From Pseudidiomarina indica (lineage in GTDB: Bacteria; Pseudomonadota; Gammaproteobacteria; Enterobacterales; Alteromonadaceae), in contig NZ_FMXN01000012.1 of assembly GCF_900104245.1 (NCBI RefSeq), positions 1 through 50,606 of the forward strand: a stretch of 50,606 nt of DNA. Direction: 5' to 3'. Positions within the stretch are counted from its first letter, which is position 1, and the number at the start of each line of letters is the position of its first letter. Both the position numbers and the translations under genes were made by a program. The notes under the pieces were generated by a model, which was given only the letters and a program-made list of their open reading frames with translations, did not search any database and had not been told where the DNA came from. Shown here piece by piece: positions 1 to 9,298 of this stretch.

Positions 1-1
1 G

Positions 2-619
2 GATATGGGTTTAACACATATTGCCATAGATTCAAACGGCACGAAAAAACCGAATCCACGCTTTTTGAAGAAAGCCAGTGCCAATCTGCGCCGTAAACAA
101 AAAGCCTTATCACGCTGCAAGAAAGGCAGCAAAGGTCGTGCAAAAGCCCGACTTAAACTCGCTAAGGCGCATCAGCGTCTGGCGAATGCTCGTGCTGATT
201 TTCAGCACAAGCTGTCTCGACACGTTATTGACGAAAACCAAGCGGTAATTGTCGAGACACTGAAAGTCAAAAACATGCTGAAGAACAGGAAATTGTCCAA
301 GCACATTGCCGATGCGAGTTGGTCAGGCTTGATCCAAAAGCTGGAATACAAGGCCAAAGAGCAAGGCAAGCATCTGATTAAAATTGATCAATGGGTTGCC
401 AGCTCAAAAACCTGCTCTTGCTGTGGACACAAGCTGGAATACTTGTCACTGAACGTGCGTGACTGGCAGTGTCCATCCTGCTCAACACAGCATGATCGGG
501 ACATCAATGCAGCCTTAAATATCAAGGCGCAAGGTATTTTAAAATTAAAGGCCGCAGGACTGTCGGTTTCTGCCAATGGAGGCAAGCGTCAATCTGGTCA
601 CGTACCAGTTGCTGCCTGA
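2..619 (+). CDS. tnpB: TnpB, RNA-guided nuclease of an IS200/IS605 element (5' truncated by window edge)
   Basis: C-terminal half of a TnpB/OrfB protein, the RNA-guided DNA endonuclease related to Cas12. The first visible codon (2-4) is Asp followed by MGLTHIAI, which fits the RuvC-I GIDxG-type motif, so the ATG at 5 is internal and not a true start. Further on are RuvC-II (Glu in VIVETLKVKNM), a four-cysteine zinc finger (CSCCGH ... CPSC) and RuvC-III (Asp in HDRDINAALNI). All three acidic catalytic residues are therefore visible and the reading frame is intact. The N-terminal wedge and recognition region, roughly 150-200 residues in the family, is outside the window. Five bases differ from the copy at the other end. 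Family call is secure; activity is inferred. Confidence 0.88.
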   Translation, partial: DMGLTHIAIDSNGTKKPNPRFLKKASANLRRKQKALSRCKKGSKGRAKARLKLAKAHQRLANARADFQHKLSRHVIDENQAVIVETLKVKNMLKNRKLSKHIADASWSGLIQKLEYKAKEQGKHLIKIDQWVASSKTCSCCGHKLEYLSLNVRDWQCPSCSTQHDRDINAALNIKAQGILKLKAAGLSVSANGGKRQSGHVPVAA

Positions 620-673
620 GAAGTTGGAAGCCTCGCCCGTGGCGCTTTAGCGCTTAGGGCGGGGAGCAGTCAC
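520..673 (+). ncRNA. Candidate omega RNA (reRNA) of TnpB, ending at the IS right end
   Basis: In characterised IS200/IS605 elements the TnpB guide RNA overlaps the 3' end of tnpB, ends at the transposon right end, and reads its guide from the adjacent host DNA. Here the matching feature is a hairpin at 631-664: an 8-bp outer stem (CCTCGCCC with GGGCGGGG, one T-G pair) and an inner GCGC-TTTA-GCGC hairpin. The predicted guide would start at 674 (ATACCAACTAACAGCT). The 5' boundary is only a guess from typical length. Confidence 0.45.
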
Positions 674-765
674 ATACCAACTAACAGCTCAGATCACTTC
701 GTTAGCCAGGCTCAGGTACACTAGCCACAATGATGTCAGATTGATAACAAATAGGATAAAAAAGC

Positions 766-1944
766 ATGGTTATTCATCCAAAAATTCGGGGATTTATTTG
801 TACGAATGCGCATCCAGTTGGGTGTGCTGCTCACGTGCAGCAACAAATTGATTATGTGAAGCAACAAGCGCCACTCAGCATGGTACCGCAACGGGTATTA
901 GTGATTGGCTGTTCAACAGGGTACGGTTTGGCTACGCGAATCAATGCTGCGTTTGGTGCAGGTGCTAAAACTTTGGGTGTCTGCTTTGAAAAAGAGCCAA
1001 GCGAAAAGAAAACAGCCACCGCAGGATGGTATAACACAGCAGCATTCCACGCCGCCGCGAAAAAAGAAGGCTTGTATGCACATACCATTAATGGTGATGC
1101 GTTCTCCGATGAAATCAAACAAGAAGTCATTGCCCGCATCAAAGAAGAATTTGGGCAAGTTGATCTGGTTGTGTACAGCTTGGCATCCCCCAAACGTAAA
1201 GACCCAGATACCGGTGAATTATATAGTTCTGCATTGAAGCCAGTTGGCCAAGCCTATACCACTAAGACCTATCATACGGATAAAGATCAGGTGACTGAAA
1301 TCACCTTAGAACCTGCTACCGATGATGAAATTGCACAAACCATCAAGGTGATGGGGGGCGAAGATTGGGAACGCTGGATTGCCGCGCTACATGAAGCAGG
1401 CGTATTGGCTCCGCAAGCTAAAACGACTGCTTATACTTACATTGGTAAAAAGTTAACCTGGCCGATTTACGGTCATGCCACCATTGGCAAGGCTAAAGAA
1501 GATTTGGACCGTGCTGCTGCTGCCATGCGTGAGCGTTTTGCTGACATTCAATTGGAGGCATACGTGTCGTCATTAAAGGCTTTGGTGACCCAAGCCAGCT
1601 CGGCAATTCCGGTTATGCCGCTCTACATATCTTTAATCTATCGAGTCATGAAAGAAGAAGGCACGCATGAAGGCTGTATTGAGCAAACTCATCGGTTATT
1701 GCGCGATGCCTTGTATGTCGAAAATCCAGAACTTGATGAAGCAGGTCGTTTATCAATGAATGGCTGGGAAACCAACGATGCCACCCAAGCTAAAATTGAA
1801 AAGTTATGGAATGAAGTGACTCAAGATAACTTCCACCAATTAGCAGATTACGCCGGTTATCACAGCGATTTCTTGAAGCTTTTTGGCTTCGGAATTGAGG
1901 GTGTTGATTACGACGCAGATGTTGATCCAGTCGTCGCTTGGTGA
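766..1944 (+). CDS. fabV: Trans-2-enoyl-ACP/CoA reductase FabV (NADH)
   Basis: Enoyl-ACP reductase of the FabV class, catalysing the last NADH-dependent step of each fatty acid elongation cycle in the cytoplasm. The N terminus VIHPKIRGFICTNAHPVGC is the family signature, followed by a Rossmann region (VLVIGCSTGYG, about residues 46-56). The Tyr-(x)8-Lys active-site motif is present as YGHATIGKAK with Tyr235 and Lys244, the positions known for characterised FabV proteins. Length is 392 residues, close to the usual 395-400. The ATG at 766 is preceded by AGGA. FabV enzymes are typically far less sensitive to triclosan than FabI. The gene stands alone, with the IS right end 92 bp upstream, so its promoter must be short or partly IS-derived. 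A FabB gene lies at 39353. Confidence 0.96.
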   Translation: MVIHPKIRGFICTNAHPVGCAAHVQQQIDYVKQQAPLSMVPQRVLVIGCSTGYGLATRINAAFGAGAKTLGVCFEKEPSEKKTATAGWYNTAAFHAAAKKEGLYAHTINGDAFSDEIKQEVIARIKEEFGQVDLVVYSLASPKRKDPDTGELYSSALKPVGQAYTTKTYHTDKDQVTEITLEPATDDEIAQTIKVMGGEDWERWIAALHEAGVLAPQAKTTAYTYIGKKLTWPIYGHATIGKAKEDLDRAAAAMRERFADIQLEAYVSSLKALVTQASSAIPVMPLYISLIYRVMKEEGTHEGCIEQTHRLLRDALYVENPELDEAGRLSMNGWETNDATQAKIEKLWNEVTQDNFHQLADYAGYHSDFLKLFGFGIEGVDYDADVDPVVAW

Positions 1945-2123
1945 TAACGAATTAGCTTTTTTCGGTGTTGTTTTACCTAGTAAAGGTGTTAAAATGCGCG
2001 CCCTAGGTGAAATTGGACTAAATTTGGTCAGCATGAACTTGTGACGAATTCGCTGTTATAGTGAGCGAGCGCAGTTCGTGCTGGTGTGAGATTAATCTTC
2101 CCTAACGAGTAGTGCGAACGCGT

Positions 2124-3464
2124 ATGATTACGATCAAGAAAGGGCTGGATATCCCGATTTCGGGTGCGCCCCAGCAAACAATCGAAGATGGTCAAGCCAT
2201 CTCCACCGTTGCCGTACTGGGTGAAGAGTATGTCGGTATGCGCCCAACCATGCATGTCAAGGTTGGTGACCGCGTTAAAAAAGGCCAACTGCTTTTCGAA
2301 GATAAGAAAAACCCAGGGGTTAAATTCACAGCACCAGCTGCGGGCGTTATTAAAGACGTATTGCGTGGTGAACGACGGGTATTGCAGGCCGTGATCATCG
2401 AGCTTGACGGCGATGAGCAGGAAACCTTTACCCGTTACGATAGCAAGGATCTCGCCAGTCTTGATCGCGCCGCTGTCGTTTCTCAATTGAATGATTCAGG
2501 ACTTTGGGTGGCACTTCGCACTCGTCCTTTTAGTCGTTCTCCAAAACTTGATGCTGAACCCACAGCGATTTTTGTGAATGCGATGGACTCAAACCCATTG
2601 GCTGCAGATCCAAGTGTGGTAATCACCGAACAGCAACAAGCCTTTGTGGACGGCTTAAAAGTGCTAGGCACCTTAACTCAAGGTCCCGTCTATGTGGTTA
2701 AAGCAGCAGCTGCAACCGTGGATACCGGCGATGCAAAAGTACAACTAGAAAGTTTTGCAGGTCCACACCCAGCAGGTCTTGTTGGTACTCACATTCACTT
2801 CTTACAGCCAGCGTCTATCGCGAAACCTGTGTGGCACATTGGTTACCAAGATGTTATTGCGTACGGTAAGTTATTTACCACCGGTGAATTATACACCGGT
2901 CGTGTGGTAGCGCTTGCTGGCCCAGCGGTGAACAAGCCACGGTTAGTTCGTACGCAGTTAGGCGCTAACTTACGTGACCTAACCCGTAATGAGCTGAGTG
3001 CCGGTGATGTACGTGTTATCTCAGGTTCGATCTTAAATGGTCATACAGCGGATGATGCACATCAATGGCTGGGGCGTTTCCACAACCAAGTGTCAGTGTT
3101 GGCTGAAGGAACAGAGAAAAAACTGTTCGGTTGGATTCGTCCAGGTGCTAATCAGCACTCTGTCACACGTGCATATCTCGGGCATTTGTCACCGAAGAAA
3201 TTGTTCCCAATGACCACCACAACGAATGGCTCCAACCGGTCGATGGTGCCAATTGGTAACTATGAGCGTGTGATGCCACTTGATATTTTACCCACCATTT
3301 TACTACGTGACTTGCTCTCTGGTGATTCCGAACAAGCGCAAAAGCTTGGCTGTTTAGAGTTGGATGAAGAGGATTTAGCGCTGTGTTCTTACGTTTGCCC
3401 CGGCAAATACGAGTACGGTCCGGTGTTACGTAAAATGTTGACCGATATTGAGAAAGAGGGCTAA
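2124..3464 (+). CDS. nqrA: Na+-translocating NADH:quinone reductase subunit A
   Basis: Peripheral quinone-site subunit of Na+-NQR, the respiratory complex that oxidises NADH, reduces ubiquinone and pumps sodium out. The N terminus [14 protein letters not shown] is the conserved NqrA start, so I chose ATG 2124 over the in-frame GTG at 2112. This gives 446 residues, the length of the Vibrio protein. A lipoyl-like segment follows ([19 protein letters not shown], about residues 47-65). A C-terminal CPGKYEYGP segment is also present. It is the first gene of nqrABCDEF, with nqrB two bases after its stop. The ribosome site before ATG 2124 is weak. I see no convincing promoter in the 180-bp upstream gap. 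Confidence 0.97.
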   Translation: MITIKKGLDIPISGAPQQTIEDGQAISTVAVLGEEYVGMRPTMHVKVGDRVKKGQLLFEDKKNPGVKFTAPAAGVIKDVLRGERRVLQAVIIELDGDEQETFTRYDSKDLASLDRAAVVSQLNDSGLWVALRTRPFSRSPKLDAEPTAIFVNAMDSNPLAADPSVVITEQQQAFVDGLKVLGTLTQGPVYVVKAAAATVDTGDAKVQLESFAGPHPAGLVGTHIHFLQPASIAKPVWHIGYQDVIAYGKLFTTGELYTGRVVALAGPAVNKPRLVRTQLGANLRDLTRNELSAGDVRVISGSILNGHTADDAHQWLGRFHNQVSVLAEGTEKKLFGWIRPGANQHSVTRAYLGHLSPKKLFPMTTTTNGSNRSMVPIGNYERVMPLDILPTILLRDLLSGDSEQAQKLGCLELDEEDLALCSYVCPGKYEYGPVLRKMLTDIEKEG

Positions 3465-3466
3465 TC

Positions 3467-4666
3467 ATGGGCTTGAAGAATTTCCTCGAGAAGATTGAGC
3501 CGGACTTTGAAAAAGGCGGTAAGTACGAGAAGTGGTACTCCTTGTACGAAGCTGCGGCAACAATTTTCTACACACCAGGCAAAGTAACAACTGGTGCGAC
3601 CCACGTGAAAGACAGCGTGGATTTAAAGCGGATTATGATTTTGGTATGGATGATGACATTCCCAGCAATGTTCTGGGGTATGTACAACATCGGTAACCAA
3701 GCCGCATTGGCATTAATGAACGATTATCAATTGGCAGATATCTGGCAGGTTGGTCTATTTACCGCATTGGGCGGTGATTTAACCACTGCTGGTTGGGCCG
3801 GTAAAATGTTCTATGGTGCCTGTTTCTTCCTTCCTGTTTATGCCGTTACTTTTATTGTGGGCGGCTTTTGGGAAGTGGTCTTTGCGACGGTTCGTAAGCA
3901 TGAAATTAACGAAGGTTTCTTCGTTACTTCGGTGCTGTTTGCATTAACTCTACCTCCAACCATGCCTTTATGGCAGGTGGCATTAGGGATTACCTTTGGT
4001 GTCGTGATTGGTAAAGAAGTGTTCGGTGGTACAGGCCGTAACTTCTTGAACCCAGCATTAACCGGACGTGCATTCTTATACTTCGCATTCCCAGCATCAA
4101 TTTCTGGTGAGCAAGTATGGACCGCCGTTGATGGGTTTTCAGGAGCAACATTACTTGGTGAAGCAACCATCAGCACTGACTATATCGCAAACATGGATTT
4201 ATGGTGGAATGCGTTCATCGGTAACGTCCAAGGTTCGATGGGTGAAGTATCAACATTGATGATTCTGATCGGTGGTTTGGCCCTGATCTACTTCCGCATT
4301 GCATCATGGCGTATTGTCGCCGGTGTCTTCATCGGGATGGTAGCTTTGTCGCTGATGTTCAACGCAATTGGTAGTGATACCAATATGATGTTTGCGATGC
4401 CGTGGTATTGGCACTTAGTTGTGGGTGGCTTTGCGTTCGGTATGATGTTTATGGCAACCGACCCAGTATCAGCCTCATTCACCAATAAAGGTAAGTTCTG
4501 GTATGGCTTCCTCATTGGTGCCATGACGGTACTTATCCGTGTGGTGAACCCAGCTTATCCAGAAGGGATCATGTTAGCTATCTTATTCTCTAACGTGTTT
4601 GCCCCGCTGTTTGACCACTTTGTTGTTCAATCAAACATTAAACGGAGAATGGCACGCAATGGCTAA
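3467..4666 (+). CDS. nqrB: Na+-NQR subunit B (membrane, covalent FMN)
   Basis: Membrane subunit of Na+-NQR carrying a covalently bound FMN and forming part of the sodium channel and quinone site. The flavinylation motif appears as [12 protein letters not shown] with Thr228 as the expected acceptor, equivalent to Thr236 of Vibrio NqrB. Many hydrophobic helices are evident through the 399 residues. The start ATG follows AGAGGG and lies two bases after the nqrA stop. The 3' end overlaps nqrC by 8 bases, implying translational coupling. ApbE, encoded at 8016, is the family enzyme that attaches the FMN. Confidence 0.97.
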   Translation: MGLKNFLEKIEPDFEKGGKYEKWYSLYEAAATIFYTPGKVTTGATHVKDSVDLKRIMILVWMMTFPAMFWGMYNIGNQAALALMNDYQLADIWQVGLFTALGGDLTTAGWAGKMFYGACFFLPVYAVTFIVGGFWEVVFATVRKHEINEGFFVTSVLFALTLPPTMPLWQVALGITFGVVIGKEVFGGTGRNFLNPALTGRAFLYFAFPASISGEQVWTAVDGFSGATLLGEATISTDYIANMDLWWNAFIGNVQGSMGEVSTLMILIGGLALIYFRIASWRIVAGVFIGMVALSLMFNAIGSDTNMMFAMPWYWHLVVGGFAFGMMFMATDPVSASFTNKGKFWYGFLIGAMTVLIRVVNPAYPEGIMLAILFSNVFAPLFDHFVVQSNIKRRMARNG

Positions 4667-5441
4667 GAATAAAGATTCACTCGGCAGCACCTTATTTGTC
4701 GTGATCACACTCTGTTTAGTGTGTGCAATTTTCGTGGCTGGTTCTGCTGTCGGTTTAAAACCACTTCAACAAAAGAACGCGGCGTTAGATATGCAACGTA
4801 ACGTGCTCGATGCAGCTGGTTTGTTGACTCCAGAAACTGATGTGATTGCAGTATTTAACGAGCGTGTTGAAACTCGATTAGTTGACTTGCAAACACTTGA
4901 GTTCGTTGATGCGGCTTATGTTGGTGCACGTAGTGCTGCAGAATACGACCCTATCGCAGTTGCCAAAAAAGCTGAGTTAGGTAAGAAGTTGAGCAAAGAC
5001 GTTGATATTGCCAGCATCGGTTCCTTAGAGAACGTGACTAAACTGTACTTCATCAAAGATGACCAAGGCGCGGTAGAAACCGTCGTGGTGTACATTCGCG
5101 GTTACGGCTTGTGGGGTACTATGTATGGCTTAGTGGCTGTTGCTCCGGATATGAATACCATTAAAGGGTTCAAGTTCTATGAACACTCAGAAACGCCAGG
5201 CCTCGGTGGTGAGATTCAAAACCCGAGCTGGGTTGCTAAATGGCAAGGTAAAGAAATTTATGACAATGGCAAGGTTGCATTGAAAGTAACTAAAAACGTT
5301 ACCCGCCCAGCGCACGACATTGACGCTCTTTCTGGTGCAACCTTAACTAGTAACGGTGTGGATCACACAGTGAACTTCTGGTTCGGAGAGCATGCGTACG
5401 GTCCATTGTTCGATAAACTTCGCGAAGGGGAGCTGAATTAA
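4659..5441 (+). CDS. nqrC: Na+-NQR subunit C (covalent FMN)
   Basis: Membrane-anchored subunit carrying the second covalent FMN in the electron path from NqrF to NqrB. I placed the start at ATG 4659 ([15 protein letters not shown]), the conserved NqrC beginning, which gives 260 residues and an 8-base overlap with nqrB; a longer open frame begins at 4599 but lies inside nqrB. One N-terminal membrane helix (about residues 12-35) precedes the soluble FMN-binding domain. The flavinylation motif is [11 protein letters not shown] with Thr228 as the predicted phosphoester acceptor. The stop overlaps the nqrD start by one base. Confidence 0.97.
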   Translation: MAKNKDSLGSTLFVVITLCLVCAIFVAGSAVGLKPLQQKNAALDMQRNVLDAAGLLTPETDVIAVFNERVETRLVDLQTLEFVDAAYVGARSAAEYDPIAVAKKAELGKKLSKDVDIASIGSLENVTKLYFIKDDQGAVETVVVYIRGYGLWGTMYGLVAVAPDMNTIKGFKFYEHSETPGLGGEIQNPSWVAKWQGKEIYDNGKVALKVTKNVTRPAHDIDALSGATLTSNGVDHTVNFWFGEHAYGPLFDKLREGELN

Positions 5442-6073
5442 TGGCTATGTCAAAAGAAGTTAAAGAGGTTCTTTTTGGACCGATTATTGCTAACAACCCA
5501 ATTGCCCTTCAGATTTTAGGTATCTGCTCGGCGTTAGCGGTGACCTCGAAGATGGAAAACACCGTGGTTATGTGTATTGCACTGACCTTGGTAACAGCAT
5601 TTTCGAACTTTTTTATCTCATTGATCCGCAATCATATTCCGTCAAACGTACGGATTATTGTGCAAATGACTATTATTGCTAGCTTAGTTATTGTGGTGGA
5701 TCAAGTGTTACGGGCATATGCCTATAACATTGCTAAAGAGCTCTCGGTATTCGTTGGTTTGATTATTACCAACTGTATCGTAATGGGTCGCGCTGAAGCA
5801 TTTGCAATGAAGAGCCCACCAGGATTGTCGTTCCTTGACGGTATCGGTAACGGGTTAGGGTATTCATTCGTATTGTTGACCGTTGGTTTCATTCGTGAGT
5901 TGTTTGGTTCAGGTAGCTTGTTTGGTTATCAGATCCTGTCACTCGCTTCGGAAGGTGGCTGGTATCAACCGATCGGTTTATTAGTGTTGCCACCAAGTGC
6001 ATTCTTTATTATCGGCGGGTTTATTTGGGTACTCCGTACCTTCCGTAAAGAACAAGTCGAGCCGAAGGAGTAA
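5441..6073 (+). CDS. nqrD: Na+-NQR subunit D
   Basis: Polytopic membrane subunit, homologous to NqrE and RnfE. In known structures NqrD and NqrE together hold an iron centre between cysteines half-way through the membrane. The conserved [19 protein letters not shown] segment with its cysteine is present (about residues 19-37), as is [17 protein letters not shown] with the second conserved cysteine. The start ATG overlaps the nqrC stop by one base and has GGGGAG 8 bases upstream; an alternative ATG two codons later is possible. Length is 210 residues, as in the family. Confidence 0.97.
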   Translation: MAMSKEVKEVLFGPIIANNPIALQILGICSALAVTSKMENTVVMCIALTLVTAFSNFFISLIRNHIPSNVRIIVQMTIIASLVIVVDQVLRAYAYNIAKELSVFVGLIITNCIVMGRAEAFAMKSPPGLSFLDGIGNGLGYSFVLLTVGFIRELFGSGSLFGYQILSLASEGGWYQPIGLLVLPPSAFFIIGGFIWVLRTFRKEQVEPKE

Positions 6074-6083
6074 GGAGTAGACC

Positions 6084-6692
6084 ATGGAAGCTTATCTGAG
6101 TTTATTCATAAAATCGATTTTCGTAGAAAACCTGGCGCTTTCGTTCTTCTTAGGGATGTGTACTTTCTTGGCGATTTCCAAAAAGGTACAAACAGCGTTC
6201 GGTTTAGGTGTGGCGGTAGTGGTCGTGTTATCGATAGCTACACCAATTAACGCAGCTGTATATCAGTATTTATTAGCACCAGGTGCATTAAACTGGGCAG
6301 GTTTTCCTGATGTCGACTTGAGTTTCTTACGTTTCTTAACCTTTATCGGTGTTATCGCGGCATTGGTACAGATTCTTGAAATGCTATTGGACAAATATGT
6401 TCCAGCACTGTACAACGCATTGGGAATTTTCCTTCCGTTAATTGCGGTGAACTGTGCGATTTTCGGGGGCGTGTCCTTTGCCATCGAGCGTGACTATACA
6501 ATCACTGAAAGCTTCATTTACGGTTTCGGTGGTGGTATCGGCTGGATGTTCGCAATCGTTGCTTTAGCTGCGGTTCGCGAAAAGTTGAAATATGCCGATG
6601 TTCCAGATGGATTACGTGGCTTGGGCATCACCTTTATGACGGTGGGGCTGATTGGTTTAGGGTTTATGTCATTCTCTGGCATTTCACTCTAA
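6084..6692 (+). CDS. nqrE: Na+-NQR subunit E
   Basis: Polytopic membrane subunit, inverted-topology partner of NqrD around the membrane iron site. The N terminus ([16 protein letters not shown]) and the later [13 protein letters not shown] segment carry the two conserved cysteines. Length is 202 residues against about 198 in Vibrio. A good AGGAG site precedes ATG 6084, ten bases after the nqrD stop. A 44-base gap separates it from nqrF. Iron loading of this pair depends on NqrM in other species, and nqrM is present at 9053. Confidence 0.97.
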   Translation: MEAYLSLFIKSIFVENLALSFFLGMCTFLAISKKVQTAFGLGVAVVVVLSIATPINAAVYQYLLAPGALNWAGFPDVDLSFLRFLTFIGVIAALVQILEMLLDKYVPALYNALGIFLPLIAVNCAIFGGVSFAIERDYTITESFIYGFGGGIGWMFAIVALAAVREKLKYADVPDGLRGLGITFMTVGLIGLGFMSFSGISL

Positions 6693-6736
6693 TGACCCGG
6701 TTACGAAAAAACGTATAACTATAGAGGTAGAAGTCG

Positions 6737-7978
6737 ATGCAAGGGCAAGACTGGACAATTATAGCGCTTGGCGTAGGCATGTTTACCTTGATTGTACTAA
6801 TTTTAGTCGCGCTGATTATGGTGGCGCGCTCAAAATTGGTCCCTCAAGGGGATGTCGAGATTCTAATTAATAACGATGAAAGTAAGAAAATCACCACGCA
6901 GCCGGGCTCCAAATTACTTGGTGCTTTAGCGAACTCAGGTATTTTCGTGTCATCAGCTTGTGGTGGCGGTGGCTCATGTGGTCAGTGCCGCGTCGTCGTC
7001 CATGAGGGTGGTGGTGATATTCTACCAACTGAACGCGATCACATTAACCGCCGTGAAGCTCGTGAAGGTTGTCGTTTAGCCTGTCAGGTAAACGTGAAGC
7101 AAAACATGAAAATTGAACTTCCTGAAGAGGTGTTCGGTATTCGTAAGTGGGACTGTATCGTTAAGTCCAACGATAACGTTGCAACCTTTATTAAAGAGTT
7201 TGTGGTGCAGCTGCCAGAAGGTGAGGAAGTTCCATTCCGCGCTGGCGGGTACATTCAAATTGAATGTCCTCCACACCATGTGAAATACAAAGATTTCGAT
7301 ATTGCGGAGAAATTCCGTGGTGATTGGGAACACTTTGGCTTCTTTAACTTAGAATCGAAAGTGGACGAAGAAGTTGTTCGTGCGTACTCGATGGCAAACT
7401 ATCCGGATGAAAAAGGCATTATTATGCTAAACGTTCGGATCGCGACGCCACCACCTCGTGACTTAAGCTTACCGCCAGGTTTGATGTCGTCGTATATCTT
7501 TAGCCTGAAGCCAGGTGATAAGGTGACTATTTCTGGTCCGTTTGGTGAGTTCTTTGCGAAAGACACCGACGCAGAAATGGTATTTATCGGTGGTGGAGCA
7601 GGGATGGCACCAATGCGGTCACATATTTTTGACCAATTACGTCGCCTGAAGTCGAAGCGTAAAATGACGTTCTGGTACGGTGCTCGTTCGAAGAAAGAAA
7701 TGTTCTACGTTGAAGACTTCGATATGTTGGCGCGTGAAAACGATAACTTTGAATGGCATGTTGCCTTATCCGATCCACAACCTGAGGATAACTGGGAAGG
7801 CTATACTGGTTTCATCCACAACGTGTTGTATGAAAACTATCTGAAGGATCATGAAGCGCCGGAAGATTGTGAATATTACATGTGTGGACCACCCATGATG
7901 AACGCTGCGGTCATTAAGATGCTTAAAGACCTAGGTGTTGAAGAAGAAAATATCTTATTAGATGACTTCGGTGGTTAA
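6737..7978 (+). CDS. nqrF: Na+-NQR subunit F (NADH dehydrogenase, 2Fe-2S, FAD)
   Basis: Electron-entry subunit: takes hydride from NADH on FAD and passes electrons to a 2Fe-2S centre. An N-terminal membrane helix (about residues 7-30) is followed by a plant-type ferredoxin domain with Cys75, Cys81, Cys84 and Cys116 ([11 protein letters not shown] ... GCRLAC). The FAD motif RAYSMANYP and the NADH motifs [12 protein letters not shown] and [10 protein letters not shown] follow. Length is 413 residues, about six more than Vibrio NqrF. AGAGG precedes the ATG. This is the only classical Fe-S subunit of the complex, which gives meaning to the sulfurtransferase fusion at 9299. Confidence 0.98.
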   Translation: MQGQDWTIIALGVGMFTLIVLILVALIMVARSKLVPQGDVEILINNDESKKITTQPGSKLLGALANSGIFVSSACGGGGSCGQCRVVVHEGGGDILPTERDHINRREAREGCRLACQVNVKQNMKIELPEEVFGIRKWDCIVKSNDNVATFIKEFVVQLPEGEEVPFRAGGYIQIECPPHHVKYKDFDIAEKFRGDWEHFGFFNLESKVDEEVVRAYSMANYPDEKGIIMLNVRIATPPPRDLSLPPGLMSSYIFSLKPGDKVTISGPFGEFFAKDTDAEMVFIGGGAGMAPMRSHIFDQLRRLKSKRKMTFWYGARSKKEMFYVEDFDMLARENDNFEWHVALSDPQPEDNWEGYTGFIHNVLYENYLKDHEAPEDCEYYMCGPPMMNAAVIKMLKDLGVEEENILLDDFGG

Positions 7979-8015
7979 CCGACCTTCACAAGAACTGTAA
8001 GGTGAAATAAATCAG

Positions 8016-9038
8016 ATGAAGATGAACTTATCATCGACTCTGCGGATTTGGCTGGCCCTGATAGGGCTAGCCTTTTTCGTTTCATGCACACATGCTCCCC
8101 AGCAAATCAGCATTAGCGGTGAAACCATGGGGACGACCTATCACATACGCTATGTCACCGCCAATCCGTATCATTCGCCAGAACGTGTGAAGGAACGGGT
8201 TGATCTTGTGCTGGAACAGATTAATAGCCAGATGTCGACCTATGATCCTAACTCCGAGTTGTCTTTGTTTAATCAACGGATGACGACAGAGCCAGTGGTG
8301 GTCTCTCGGGCACTTGAAACGGTGATTCACCGAGCTTTGCAAATTGCAGAAGAGACCGATGGCCTGCTGGATATTACGGTTGGGCCCTTAGTGAACCTGT
8401 GGGGCTTTGGGCCGCTCGGAAAACCCGAACAAGTGCCGACCGAAGAGCAATTAGCGGCAACCCGAGCAAAAGTTGGCTATCAACATCTCACCGTCGAAAA
8501 TCATCAAGTTACCAAGGCGGTTCCTGATCTCTACGTGGACTTATCCACCATTGCAAAAGGCTATGGAGTTGATCGCGTTGCCGTCTTATTGGACCAAATG
8601 GAGATAAAAAACTATTTGGTAGAAATTGGCGGAGAAATGCGGATGCGCGGTTCTAAGCCGGGAGAGCAACCGTGGCGGATTGCGGTCGAGCAGCCGGTCT
8701 CCCTCGAACGGTCGGTGAACCGAATTATCGAGCCTGGTAACAATTCAGTCGCCACTTCAGGCGATTATAGAAACTACTTTGAAAAGGATGGGGTTCGGTA
8801 CTCTCATATTATCGATCCTCGCACCGGTTATCCCATTCAGCACAATCTCGTTTCTGTGACCGTTATCACAGAAACGTGCATGGATGCGGACGCGTATGCC
8901 ACCGCGTTAACGGTGATGGGGCCGGAAAAAGCTTTGCAGTTTGCGAATGAAAAAGGGCTTGCAGTGTTACTTGTCACCCGTGAAAATGGCGAATATAAAG
9001 AGTACACTAGTACCGCATTCAAACGATTTGAGCAGTAG
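8016..9038 (+). CDS. apbE: FAD:protein FMN transferase ApbE (lipoprotein)
   Basis: Flavin transferase that cleaves FAD and attaches FMN through a phosphoester to threonine in SGAT motifs, here expected to be NqrB Thr228 and NqrC Thr228. The signal peptide ends in a lipobox (FFVSC), placing the enzyme on the periplasmic face. Family motifs seen are SGETMGTTYHIRY, DLSTIAKGYGVD, EIGGEMRMRG and the C-terminal TCMDADAYATAL metal-site segment. Length is 340 residues. It lies 37 bases after nqrF in the same direction and is almost certainly co-transcribed. AAGGTG precedes the ATG. Confidence 0.96.
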   Translation: MKMNLSSTLRIWLALIGLAFFVSCTHAPQQISISGETMGTTYHIRYVTANPYHSPERVKERVDLVLEQINSQMSTYDPNSELSLFNQRMTTEPVVVSRALETVIHRALQIAEETDGLLDITVGPLVNLWGFGPLGKPEQVPTEEQLAATRAKVGYQHLTVENHQVTKAVPDLYVDLSTIAKGYGVDRVAVLLDQMEIKNYLVEIGGEMRMRGSKPGEQPWRIAVEQPVSLERSVNRIIEPGNNSVATSGDYRNYFEKDGVRYSHIIDPRTGYPIQHNLVSVTVITETCMDADAYATALTVMGPEKALQFANEKGLAVLLVTRENGEYKEYTSTAFKRFEQ

Positions 9039-9052
9039 CTCAGGAGGTCCAC

Positions 9053-9286
9053 ATGGGCGTATTTATCGCAGTATTCGTCATCATGTTGGTGGTGATTTTA
9101 GGCATGTCAGTGGGCTACATTGTCCAGCGTAAATCTTTGTCTGGGAGTTGTGGCGGCATTTCATCACTCGGCATGGAAAAAGCCTGTGATTGCAAAGATC
9201 CTTGCGATGATAAGAAAGCTCGGATGGCTGCCGAGGAGCGCGCCGCTAAGCTAAAAGAATGGCAAAAAAACCAGATTGATAGCTAG
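9053..9286 (+). CDS. nqrM: NqrM, Na+-NQR maturation factor
   Basis: Small DUF539 protein of 77 residues: an N-terminal membrane helix (about residues 3-24) followed by a cytoplasmic tail with four cysteines (SGSCGG, ACDCKDPC). NqrM is needed in Vibrio for incorporation of iron between NqrD and NqrE; its cysteines are thought to carry the metal. A near-perfect AGGAGG site precedes ATG 9053, 14 bases after apbE. The next gene starts 12 bases after the stop, with its own ribosome site overlapping the nqrM stop, suggesting coupling. Confidence 0.95.
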   Translation: MGVFIAVFVIMLVVILGMSVGYIVQRKSLSGSCGGISSLGMEKACDCKDPCDDKKARMAAEERAAKLKEWQKNQIDS

Positions 9287-9298
9287 GAGTTGTTGAGC

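Larger units (their letters stand above)
1..673 (+). mobile_element. IS200/IS605-type element, partial (right part)
   Basis: Partial insertion sequence made of the 3' part of tnpB plus the right end. It matches the inverted copy at 49943-50606 almost base for base, which defines its boundary: identity runs through position 673 and then stops, with different flanks beyond. The right end holds a strong imperfect hairpin and finishes in GTCAC. The left end, any tnpA and the left target site lie outside the window, so I cannot tell whether the element can move by itself. Confidence 0.85.

Noticed and set aside
110-585. Open frames antisense to tnpB (and the matching ones at 50031-50506)
   Set aside because: They are shadows of the tnpB frame, repeated only because the element is repeated.
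1975-2008. ACCTAG...CTAGGT inverted repeat after fabV as terminator
   Set aside because: Only 6 bp with a 22-base loop and no T-run; too weak.
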